Shown here in pieces: positions 1 to 5,701 of a stretch of DNA of 12,388 bases (positions are counted from its first letter, which is position 1; each line of letters opens with the position of its first letter). A program made the position numbers and the translations under genes. Location: contig JAKBAQ010000053.1 of assembly GCA_021808985.1 (NCBI GenBank), positions 1 to 12,388 of the forward strand, in the 5' to 3' direction. The stretch is from Pseudomonadota bacterium (GTDB lineage: Bacteria; Pseudomonadota; Alphaproteobacteria; Acetobacterales; Acetobacteraceae). The notes beneath the pieces were generated by a model that did not search any database, had not been told where the DNA came from, and saw only the letters and a program-made list of their open reading frames with translations.

Positions 1-851
1 AATTATACACCTCCGGCGAGCGGATTGGGTATGTGACCCCGACGGGGGTGTTGCCGGATTTCATCAGCCGGTTTGGCGGGGATGTTTTTGGCGGCGGCAC
101 GCAGCGGCTGGAGTTCAGCCTGGGGCAGGTGATTTTCACGCCCACCAATACGCAGCTCTATAACCCCAACCCGCGCGACATGCCGTATTCCGCCCAGCTG
201 GCGTTAAGCACCAGCCTGATACAGGACACCACGACGATGCGCAGCGTGGCGGGGCTGAGCCTTGGCGTGGTGGGGCCGGCGGCGCTTGGGCAGTCGGTGC
301 AGAACGGGTTCCATGAGCTGATAGGCCAGACGCCCAACCGGGGCTGGCGCTACCAGCTGCATGACGAACCGACGCTGAATTTATTCGCCAGCCGCATCTG
401 GCGCCAGAATATCGCCAGCCTGTGCGGCGGGGCGCTCGGCTTGCAGGTTTTGCCGCAGGTCTCGGGCCAGGCGGGCAATACGGAGATTTATGCCCAGGCT
501 GGTGGCCTGGTGCGGATCGGCCAGGGGCTGGATTCGGATTTCGGCCCCTCGCTGCTGGGCAACGGGCTGAATGGCACGGACGCCTATACGCCGACGCGGC
601 CGCTGGTGTGGTATGTGTTCGCCGGGGCGGATGCCCGGCTGGTTGGGCATGATATTTTCATCCAGGGCAATGATTTCAGGTCCAGCCGGCATGTGGCGCT
701 GATACCGCTGCAGGGCGAGGCGGAGGTTGGCGCCGCCATGATCCTCTATGGCATGCGAATCTCGGCCACAGAGGTTTTCGAAACCCCGCAATTCCACCAT
801 TCGGCCCCGGCGTTCCAGTACGGGTCGATCGCGATTTCGGGGCGGTTTTAG
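1..851 (+). CDS. LpxR-family lipid A deacylase (DUF2219), 5' end outside window
   Basis: Members of this family are outer-membrane beta-barrels; Salmonella LpxR removes the 3'-acyloxyacyl chain of lipid A. The reading frame is open from position 3 (LYTSGERIGYV...), so the GTG at 33 is internal and the true start lies upstream. The YTSGERIGY stretch matches the family's N-terminal 'YTNGxRxGW' type motif. Downstream come QNGFHELIG (His codon at 312-314) and GWRYQLHDEP, the best conserved block of LpxR proteins; that His is a plausible counterpart of the catalytic His. The protein ends in SGRF, and a C-terminal Phe is typical of BAM-assembled barrels. The gene converges with the MaoC-type gene across a hairpin-rich gap. 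It sits near an LPS transport operon, which fits a lipid A role. Family assignment is fairly firm. Actual deacylase activity and the modified position are inferred. Confidence 0.82.
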   Translation, partial: LYTSGERIGYVTPTGVLPDFISRFGGDVFGGGTQRLEFSLGQVIFTPTNTQLYNPNPRDMPYSAQLALSTSLIQDTTTMRSVAGLSLGVVGPAALGQSVQNGFHELIGQTPNRGWRYQLHDEPTLNLFASRIWRQNIASLCGGALGLQVLPQVSGQAGNTEIYAQAGGLVRIGQGLDSDFGPSLLGNGLNGTDAYTPTRPLVWYVFAGADARLVGHDIFIQGNDFRSSRHVALIPLQGEAEVGAAMILYGMRISATEVFETPQFHHSAPAFQYGSIAISGRF

Positions 852-911
852 AGATTGTTTTAAACGTCTCTGCAAAATACCCTCGGGATAATTTTCAAAA
901 GTTTTTTGGGG

Positions 912-941
912 TCTGGCCCTTTTTTGCAAAAAAGGGCCAGA
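912..941. terminator. Perfect 30-bp palindrome between convergent genes
   Basis: The arms are TCTGGCCCTTTTTT and AAAAAAGGGCCAGA on either side of a central GC, so the whole element is self-complementary with no mismatch. It could form a long RNA hairpin from either strand. It sits 60 bases after the stop of the LpxR-like gene and about 95 bases after the MaoC-type stop on the other strand, so a bidirectional terminator is a natural reading. The U-run lies inside the stem, not after it, so it is not a textbook intrinsic terminator on its own. It could instead be a copy of a dispersed palindromic repeat. Confidence 0.6.
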
Positions 942-944
942 ATC

Positions 945-974
945 TTGGGGAGCTTTTTATGAAAAGCTCCCCAA
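945..974. terminator. Second stem-loop, 13-bp perfect stem with 4-base loop
   Basis: The arms are TTGGGGAGCTTTT (945-957) and AAAAGCTCCCCAA (962-974) around the loop TATG. On the plus strand a CAAAAATTTTT stretch follows about 8 bases later. On the minus strand the T6 run of the neighbouring palindrome follows. Together with the 912-941 palindrome it forms a tandem double hairpin, suited to stopping transcription from both converging genes. Its function is inferred; the structure is seen directly. Confidence 0.6.
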
Positions 975-1021
975 ACCCCGCAAAAATTTTTAATAATTTC
1001 AATTTGTTATAAGATAAAACG

Positions 1022-1040
1022 CTTAAGACAGACTCTTAAG
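1022..1040 (-). terminator. Weak hairpin over the MaoC-gene stop codon
   Basis: CTTAAGA (1022-1028) and TCTTAAG (1034-1040) pair around a 5-base loop. Read on the minus strand the stem overlaps the TAA stop at 1036-1038 and is followed by GCGTTTTATC. The stem is short and AT-rich, so it would be a weak intrinsic terminator at best. Confidence 0.3.
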
Positions 1041-1485
1041 GGAAGAAAAGCTCGTACCAGTCGGCGATCAGCGCGGGGCGTTCCTGGCCTTCGACCTCGA
1101 CCACGCAGTTGATGCCGACGAGGGTGCCGTTCTGCTTCTCCTTGGGGGGCAGCAGGGTGACGCGCAGGCGGACGCGCGCACCTTCCTTCACCGGGGAGGT
1201 GAAGCGGACGCGGTCCAGCCCGTAGCTGTAGCCGCCGCTATAGCCGGTGACGCGGGCGATCTGCCCCCATAAGGCGGGCAGCAGCGAGAGGGTGAGAAAA
1301 CCATGCGCGACGGTGCCGCCCATCTCGCGCGTGGCGCGCGCGACATCGACATGGAGCCATTCAAAATCGCCGGTGGCGTCGGCGAACTGGTTGATTTGCG
1401 ATTGTGTCACCTGATGCCAGGCGGAGACGCCCAGCTCCTGGCCGGCGAGGCTGGCGACCTCGCTCAACGGGATTTGGCGGACCAT
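1036..1485 (-). CDS. MaoC/NodN-like hotdog-fold enoyl-CoA hydratase
   Basis: This 149-residue protein is a single-hotdog MaoC-type (R)-specific enoyl-CoA hydratase, close in style to NodN. Residues 34-50 (FADATGDFEWLHVDVAR) are a variant of the hydratase-2 motif. Asp40 and His45 stand five residues apart, as the catalytic Asp/His pair does in PhaJ. GGTVAHGFLTLSL (56-68) is the conserved block that follows in this family. Such enzymes hydrate trans-2-enoyl-CoA in the cytoplasm, but many NodN-like members have no known substrate. The ATG at 1483-1485 is chosen because AGAGGA (complement of 1492-1497) sits at good Shine-Dalgarno distance. The gene lies 88 bases downstream of lptB on the same strand and probably has its own promoter. 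No functional link to LPS transport is evident from sequence. Confidence 0.88.
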   Translation of the reverse strand: MVRQIPLSEVASLAGQELGVSAWHQVTQSQINQFADATGDFEWLHVDVARATREMGGTVAHGFLTLSLLPALWGQIARVTGYSGGYSYGLDRVRFTSPVKEGARVRLRVTLLPPKEKQNGTLVGINCVVEVEGQERPALIADWYELFFP

Positions 1486-1524
1486 GCGGATTCCTCTCTT
1501 TTGCTTGGTTTTGTGCGCGCGGCG

Positions 1525-1553
1525 ATTGAAACAGGCGCGCGGGGCGGGCGCAA
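1525..1553 (-). promoter_or_regulatory. Candidate promoter of the MaoC-type gene
   Basis: On the minus strand TTGCGC (1553-1548) and TTCAAT (1530-1525) are separated by exactly 17 bases and would start transcription about 33 bases before the ATG. The matches to TTGACA (3 of 6) and TATAAT (4 of 6) are modest, so this is tentative. No convincing lptB terminator is visible in the same gap, so read-through is equally possible. Confidence 0.27.
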
Positions 1554-1573
1554 GCTTTAAGGGGCCGAGGAGC

Positions 1574-2317
1574 TCAGAGGCTGAATTTTTCGCCGAGATA
1601 GACGCGCCGCACGTCCTGATGGGCGACCACGGCCTCGGGCTTGCCTTCCATCAGGACTTCGCCGTCATAGAGGATGTAGGCGCGGTCAATGATTTCCAGG
1701 GTTTCACGGACGTTGTGGTCGGTGATGAGGACGCCGAGGCCGCGATGCTTGAGGTGGGAGACCAGATCGCGGATTTCGCCGACGGCGATGGGGTCGATGC
1801 CGGCGAGCGGTTCGTCGAGCAGGATGTAGTTGGGGGCGGTGGCCAGGGCGCGGGCGATTTCCACGCGCCGGCGCTCACCGCCGGAGAGTGCCAGTGCCGG
1901 GGTGCGGCGCAGGTGGGTGATGCCGAATTCGGCCAGCAGCTCGTTCAGCAGGGCCTCGCGCTGGCCACGGTCGGGCTCCACCACCTCCAGCGCCGCCATG
2001 ATGTTCTGCTCCACGTTGAGGCCGCGGAAAATGCTGGCCTCCTGCGGCAGGTAGCCGATGCCCATGCGGGCGCGGCGGTACATTGGCAGGTTTGAGATTT
2101 CGGCGCCGTCCAGCGTGATGGCGCCGCTGTCGGGCGCGATCAGCCCGACGATCATGTAGAAGGTCGTGGTTTTGCCGGCGCCGTTGGGGCCGAGCAGGCC
2201 CACCGCCTCGCCGCGCTTGACCGAGATGGAGACGTTGCGCACCACCGGGCGTTTTTTGAAACGCTTGCCGATGCCGGTGGCGGCGAGCCCGCCATGGTCG
2301 GGGGTTGGGCTGCTCAT
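1574..2317 (-). CDS. lptB: LPS export ABC transporter ATP-binding protein LptB
   Basis: LptB is the cytoplasmic ATPase of the LptB2FG transporter, which extracts LPS from the inner membrane and pushes it along the LptC-LptA bridge. This 247-residue protein has every ABC ATPase element: Walker A GPNGAGKT (43-50), Q-loop YLPQE with Gln92, signature LSGGE (144-148), Walker B YILLDEP with Glu169, and the H-loop His201 in ITDHNVRE. The stretch EASIFRGLNVEQNI (93-106) is characteristic of LptB rather than of other ABC ATPases. Its ATG overlaps the lptA stop as ATGA at 2314-2317, implying translational coupling. The N-terminus is slightly longer than in E. coli LptB (241 residues). lptF and lptG are not in the window, as is usual because they normally lie elsewhere. 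Confidence 0.96.
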   Translation of the reverse strand: MSSPTPDHGGLAATGIGKRFKKRPVVRNVSISVKRGEAVGLLGPNGAGKTTTFYMIVGLIAPDSGAITLDGAEISNLPMYRRARMGIGYLPQEASIFRGLNVEQNIMAALEVVEPDRGQREALLNELLAEFGITHLRRTPALALSGGERRRVEIARALATAPNYILLDEPLAGIDPIAVGEIRDLVSHLKHRGLGVLITDHNVRETLEIIDRAYILYDGEVLMEGKPEAVVAHQDVRRVYLGEKFSL

Positions 2318-3204
2318 TTCTGGGTTGCCGAGCTGGGTGTGATGATGCCGGCGACCTGGCCGCCGGGGCCGGCCAGGAGGGTGGCGATGCCGGTTTTGGT
2401 GTCGAGCAGCGCGTCGCTGCCGCTCATCTCGTTGGGGCCCTGGATGATGTGGACATCGCCGCCGAGGCGCGCGCGGCCTTGCTGGGGCAGGTAGACGCCG
2501 GTGTCGCCGGTGACGGTGTCGCCCTTGGCGCGGATGACCACATGGCCGATTGCCTCGACCTTGCGCAGCTGCCCGGCCTGGGCCAGGGCGCCGGCGCCCG
2601 ATGGCGCGGGGGTGGTGGGGGCGGATGGCGCGGCGAGGTCGCCGATCAGCGTGTCGGCGGCGATGGAACGGCCGTCGCTGGAGACGATCAGCGCGTTGCC
2701 GCGCGCCACGGCCTGGCGCTTGGCGGCGTAATATTCGATCGAATCGCGGGCGGTGATGGTGTCTTGCGGGGTGGTCAGCTTCAGGTGCCGGCCGGTGAGC
2801 ACGAGGACGGCATCGTCCATGCTGTAGACCGCGTGGTCGGCCCAGGCATTGTCAGTGGCGGTGTAGATGTGGACATGGCCGCTCGCCTCAAGCTCATAAA
2901 GCGAGGTGCCGCCTTGGTTGAGGATGTCAGTCGCGGCGGCGCTGGCGGCGGGGGTGGTTTTTTTGCGGTAGTGGGCGATCAGCCGGTCGGCGGTGATGGT
3001 GACATCGCCGCGCACGGCCTTGGCGTCGCCGGTGGCGATGACGAGCTGGTTCTCCTGCTGCCACTGGATGCCCTGGGAGGCGGTGATTTGGATGGGCACG
3101 GGTGCCGCGCCCGGCGCGCCGCCGAGATTGAGGCTTTGCGCGCCCGCGGGCTGGGCCAGCGCCGCGCCCAGAAGCAGGCCGGCGGCGAGGGAGCGTGGGG
3201 TCAT
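2314..3204 (-). CDS. lptA: LPS export periplasmic bridge protein LptA (long form)
   Basis: LptA forms the periplasmic beta-jellyroll bridge that carries LPS from LptC to LptD. A signal peptide is clear (hydrophobic 6-20, likely cleavage after AGA at 21-23). OstA/LptA-type repeats follow: IATGDAKAVRGDVTITAD (56-73), LEASGHVHIY (105-114) through VLTG (135-138), ARGNALI (167-173), and VEAIGHVVIR (216-225) through GGDVHII (248-254). At 296 residues it is much longer than E. coli LptA (185). Part of the extra length is an Ala/Pro/Ser/Thr-rich insert at about 191-209 and another low-complexity segment at about 82-98. The ATG shares one base with the lptC TAA (TAATG at 3202-3206), and the stop overlaps the lptB ATG. 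Position and repeats make the assignment secure. The effect of the extra length is unknown. Confidence 0.93.
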   Translation of the reverse strand: MTPRSLAAGLLLGAALAQPAGAQSLNLGGAPGAAPVPIQITASQGIQWQQENQLVIATGDAKAVRGDVTITADRLIAHYRKKTTPAASAAATDILNQGGTSLYELEASGHVHIYTATDNAWADHAVYSMDDAVLVLTGRHLKLTTPQDTITARDSIEYYAAKRQAVARGNALIVSSDGRSIAADTLIGDLAAPSAPTTPAPSGAGALAQAGQLRKVEAIGHVVIRAKGDTVTGDTGVYLPQQGRARLGGDVHIIQGPNEMSGSDALLDTKTGIATLLAGPGGQVAGIITPSSATQK

Positions 3205-3857
3205 TATTGCGCCTGTGTCAGCGTCATCGACGCTGGACCGTTGAAGGTTATGTCGCTGCCGTGATTGGTGAGCGCGAAGCCGTTGGCGGCGGTGAGCGTG
3301 CCGAAGGGGCCCTGCACCTGCACCGGGTTGGTGCTGCTGGCGCTGCCTGCGTGCAGGTCAATTTTCATGTGCTGGAGGGTCATGGTCGTGCCGTCATTAC
3401 GGTAGAGCATGACATTGCCGGTGAGACCGAGGATGTCGGTTTTCTGGTGGTACATGCCGGTATCGGATTTGAGCAGCAGCCAGGCGCCGGATTTGAGGGT
3501 GAGGTCACCGGAGGGGGATTTTAGCGAGACGTTGCCGTCGCCCTGCTCGTCGGCGCTGCTGGCGGTGAGGTTGAAGGGCTGGCCCTGATCGTCGGTGCCG
3601 CGATATTGCGCGCCCTGCATGTGCGAGGTGGCGCTCTGCGGCGTGGTGGCCTGCATGTGGTAGCTCACGCGGTTGGCATCGGGCCCGGCGCGCCAGGAGG
3701 GGGCCAGGGCCAGCGCCAGCAGCAGCAGCACCGCGGCGGCGGGCAGGAGCTTTTTAAGCCGCGTTACCGCCAGGCTGCGGCGGGTGATGCTGGCGAACTG
3801 GCCGGCATCGTGCCGGCGCAGGCCGTCGAGCAGGTGCTCGCGGGTGATCCGGCTCAT
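3204..3857 (-). CDS. lptC: LPS export protein LptC
   Basis: LptC is the bitopic inner-membrane protein that receives LPS from LptB2FG and docks LptA. The protein has a 35-residue basic cytoplasmic N-terminus, one transmembrane helix at about 37-54 (LLPAAAVLLLLALALAP) and a periplasmic beta-jellyroll. The latter includes GTDDQGQPFNLTASSA (87-102), the best conserved LptC stretch in alphaproteobacteria, then LTLKSGAWLLLKSDTGMY (119-136) and QGPFGTLTAANGFAL (182-196). At 217 residues it is slightly longer than E. coli LptC (191), mainly in the cytoplasmic tail. It overlaps kdsD upstream by four bases (ATGA at 3854-3857) and lptA downstream by one base. Sequence similarity within LptC is low, so the operon position supports the call strongly. 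Confidence 0.92.
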   Translation of the reverse strand: MSRITREHLLDGLRRHDAGQFASITRRSLAVTRLKKLLPAAAVLLLLALALAPSWRAGPDANRVSYHMQATTPQSATSHMQGAQYRGTDDQGQPFNLTASSADEQGDGNVSLKSPSGDLTLKSGAWLLLKSDTGMYHQKTDILGLTGNVMLYRNDGTTMTLQHMKIDLHAGSASSTNPVQVQGPFGTLTAANGFALTNHGSDITFNGPASMTLTQAQ

Positions 3858-4828
3858 GCCAGGCCCGCGCGCAAAAGATCGTGGATGTGCAGGATGCCTT
3901 TAACCATCCGCGCTTCATCCACCACAAATAAGGCGGTAACGGGGCGGGATTCGCTGTTCATGCCGCGCAGGGCTTCTTCGGCCAGGGCCTCGGGGCCGAT
4001 GGTGCGCGGGGTGGTGTTCATGATGTCCTCGACATTACGGGCGAGCAGGTCTGGCCCCATGGCGCGGCGCAGATCGCCATCGGTTACCACGCCGAGCAGC
4101 TTGCCCGCGCCATCCACCACGCCGAGCGCGCCGAAGCGTTTCGCGGTCATGGTGATCAGGGCGCGGTCCATGGTTGTGCCGGGGGCGACCAGGGGGAGTT
4201 CGCTGTCTTTGTGCATGAGGTCGCGCACGCGCTTGAGGCGCGCGCCGAGCTTGCCGCCGGGGTGGATGTCTCTGAAGTCACGCGCGGAGAAGCCGCGACG
4301 GGCGAGCAGCACCACGGCCAGGGCGTCGCCCAGGGCGATTTGCATGGTGGTGCTGGTGGTCGGCGCCAGGCCGATTGGCCCGGCCTCGGGCGCGGGGGGC
4401 AGGATGAGCGCGATGGTGGCGGCCGTGCCCAGCGTGCTGGACGCCACCGAGGTGATGCCGATGAGGGGCAGGCCGATGCGGCTGGCATGGGCCACGATGG
4501 CGGCCAGCTCGCTCGCCTCGCCGGAGTTGGAGAGGGCGATGACCGCGTCGCCGGCGATGATCATGCCAAGGTCGCCATGCGCGGCCTCGGCCGGGTGCAC
4601 GAACAGCGCGGGCGTGCCGGTGGAGGCCAGGGTGGCGGCGATTTTGCGCGCCACATGGCCGGATTTGCCCATGCCGGTGACCACGACGCGGCCGGGAATG
4701 GCAATGAGTTGATTGACAGCGGCGCGAAAATCTTCCCCGAGGCCGGCGCCCAGGGCGCTTAGCGCCGCAGCTTCGGTCGTAAGAACATCTCTCGCGATGG
4801 CAAGATCATCATGGAGATCGTCAGACAT
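3854..4828 (-). CDS. kdsD: D-arabinose-5-phosphate isomerase KdsD
   Basis: KdsD interconverts ribulose-5-phosphate and arabinose-5-phosphate, the first step towards Kdo for the LPS inner core. Counted from the ATG at 4826-4828 the protein has 324 residues, close to E. coli KdsD (328). It has an N-terminal SIS domain with TGMGKSGHVARK (51-62), HPAEAAHGDLGM (78-89) and the sugar-phosphate loop SNSGE (100-104). HPGGKLGARL (189-198) follows, then two CBS domains at about 203-257 and 268-322. A TTG at 4877-4879 would extend the frame by 17 residues, but neither start has a clear Shine-Dalgarno, and the ATG gives the family length. It is the first gene of kdsD-lptC-lptA-lptB, a common LPS arrangement. 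A capsule-specific KpsF role is less likely because no capsule genes are present. Confidence 0.94.
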   Translation of the reverse strand: MSDDLHDDLAIARDVLTTEAAALSALGAGLGEDFRAAVNQLIAIPGRVVVTGMGKSGHVARKIAATLASTGTPALFVHPAEAAHGDLGMIIAGDAVIALSNSGEASELAAIVAHASRIGLPLIGITSVASSTLGTAATIALILPPAPEAGPIGLAPTTSTTMQIALGDALAVVLLARRGFSARDFRDIHPGGKLGARLKRVRDLMHKDSELPLVAPGTTMDRALITMTAKRFGALGVVDGAGKLLGVVTDGDLRRAMGPDLLARNVEDIMNTTPRTIGPEALAEEALRGMNSESRPVTALFVVDEARMVKGILHIHDLLRAGLA

Positions 4829-4835
4829 GGGATGC

Positions 4836-4864
4836 GGTATGAACAGGGCGGCTGCGCCGGTCAA
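4836..4864 (-). promoter_or_regulatory. kdsD: Candidate promoter of the kdsD-lptCAB operon
   Basis: On the minus strand TTGACC (4864-4859, 5 of 6 to TTGACA) is followed after 17 bases by CATACC (4841-4836, 3 of 6 to TATAAT). If real, transcription would begin almost at the ATG at 4828 and the mRNA would have little or no leader, which would explain the lack of a Shine-Dalgarno. The -10 is poor, so this is only a suggestion. Confidence 0.22.
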
Positions 4865-4891
4865 CTGATGTATTGGCAACGCAGGGTAACG

Positions 4892-4920
4892 GCGCGTTTG
4901 CGCGCTGGAACAAATCCAGC
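4892..4920 (-). terminator. Two adjoining hairpins after the iron operon
   Basis: Immediately after the stop of the barrel gene, the minus strand has GCTGGA (4920-4915) pairing with TCCAGC (4909-4904). Partly overlapping it, GCGCG (4905-4901) pairs with CGCGC (4896-4892). No T-run follows, so this could be a weak or Rho-assisted terminator, or simply an mRNA 3'-end stabiliser separating the iron operon from kdsD. Confidence 0.35.
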
Positions 4921-4921
4921 C

Positions 4922-5701
4922 TCAGAACGGAATTTCCAGCTCCAGCCGCCAGCGCAAAACGCCGCGCGGGCTGGCGGGCGTTGCGCCGAACAGCCACCCC
5001 AGCTCGTATTTAACCTGGCCCGCATCGCCGAGTCCCAGCGCGCTCAGCCGCATCAGCCCCATGGCTACCGGCCCAACCAGAAGTTGCTGGCGCGAGACGC
5101 GCGGGCTGTTGCCCACCACGCCGGTATCGCCATACACCTCGACGGCCGGGGAGAGCGGGGTCCAGAGGTTCCACCGGCTTTGCAGCGCGTAGCTGAAATC
5201 CAGCCCCTGCGCGCTCTGGTCCGGCCCGAACTGGCGGGTCAGGTATAAATTCACCGTCTCGGTGGTGTGGCCGATGTCCTTGGCGATCAGGGGGCCGAAT
5301 GTCACCTCGTTGGCGCCCGCATGGCGGCCGGTTGCGGTGTACTGGCCATACTCGAAATAGAACCCCCAATCTGCGAAATCCTCGCCGGGGGAGCTCAGCT
5401 CGATGGTGTTCTCCGAAACCGCCTGGGTGAGCAGCACCGGCTGGTTGCCGCCGGGGGCGCGGTTGAAGCCAAGCTCCAACTCGCTGTGCCACCAGGGGGT
5501 GAGCCCGGTGCCAAGCTCGGCGGTGTAGCTGGCGGCGGCCTTCTGGTCCTGACGCTGGTCGAACACGGCGTCGCCATTGGTCTCGATCTCCAGCTCCCCC
5601 AGGTCGATCTCATAAGGCGAGGTTACATGGTAGTCGGCGGCGGCCAGCTTTGGCGCGGCCAGCGCCGTTGCCGCCAGCCCGGCCAGAAGCCAGCGCCTCA
5701 C
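4922..5701 (-). CDS. Putative outer-membrane beta-barrel protein coupled to the FTR1 gene
   Basis: I do not recognise a named family. The 259-residue product has a signal peptide (basic MRRW, hydrophobic to about 16, likely cleavage after KLAAA at 18-22). The rest is rich in alternating, aromatic-containing strands, for example GFYFEYGQYTATG and ETVNLYLTRQFG. The C-terminus RWRLELEIPF alternates hydrophobic and polar residues and ends in Phe, the usual BAM recognition signal. There are no cysteines and no plug or TonB box that I can see, so it is not a TonB-dependent receptor. It starts with GTG overlapping the permease stop (GTGA at 5698-5701), so it is translationally coupled to the FTR1-cupredoxin gene. 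From this context it may provide an outer-membrane route or anchor for iron uptake. That is inference; the barrel prediction itself is stronger. Confidence 0.72.
   Translation of the reverse strand: MRRWLLAGLAATALAAPKLAAADYHVTSPYEIDLGELEIETNGDAVFDQRQDQKAAASYTAELGTGLTPWWHSELELGFNRAPGGNQPVLLTQAVSENTIELSSPGEDFADWGFYFEYGQYTATGRHAGANEVTFGPLIAKDIGHTTETVNLYLTRQFGPDQSAQGLDFSYALQSRWNLWTPLSPAVEVYGDTGVVGNSPRVSRQQLLVGPVAMGLMRLSALGLGDAGQVKYELGWLFGATPASPRGVLRWRLELEIPF

Noticed and set aside
381..929. A 182-codon minus-strand frame opposite the LpxR-like gene
   Set aside because: Arg/Pro/Gln-rich shadow sequence without motifs; the plus-strand gene is recognisable. Its 5' end also runs through the palindrome.
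1502..1540. GCGCGC-based hairpin between lptB and the MaoC-type gene as an lptB terminator
   Set aside because: On the minus strand the stem is followed by A-rich, not T-rich, sequence, so it does not look like an intrinsic terminator.
2305..3264. A 319-codon plus-strand frame opposite lptA
   Set aside because: The translation is low-complexity Gly/Ala/Val/Asp sequence that mirrors the codon pattern of lptA. It has no domain, and lptA and its overlaps with lptB and lptC are convincing.
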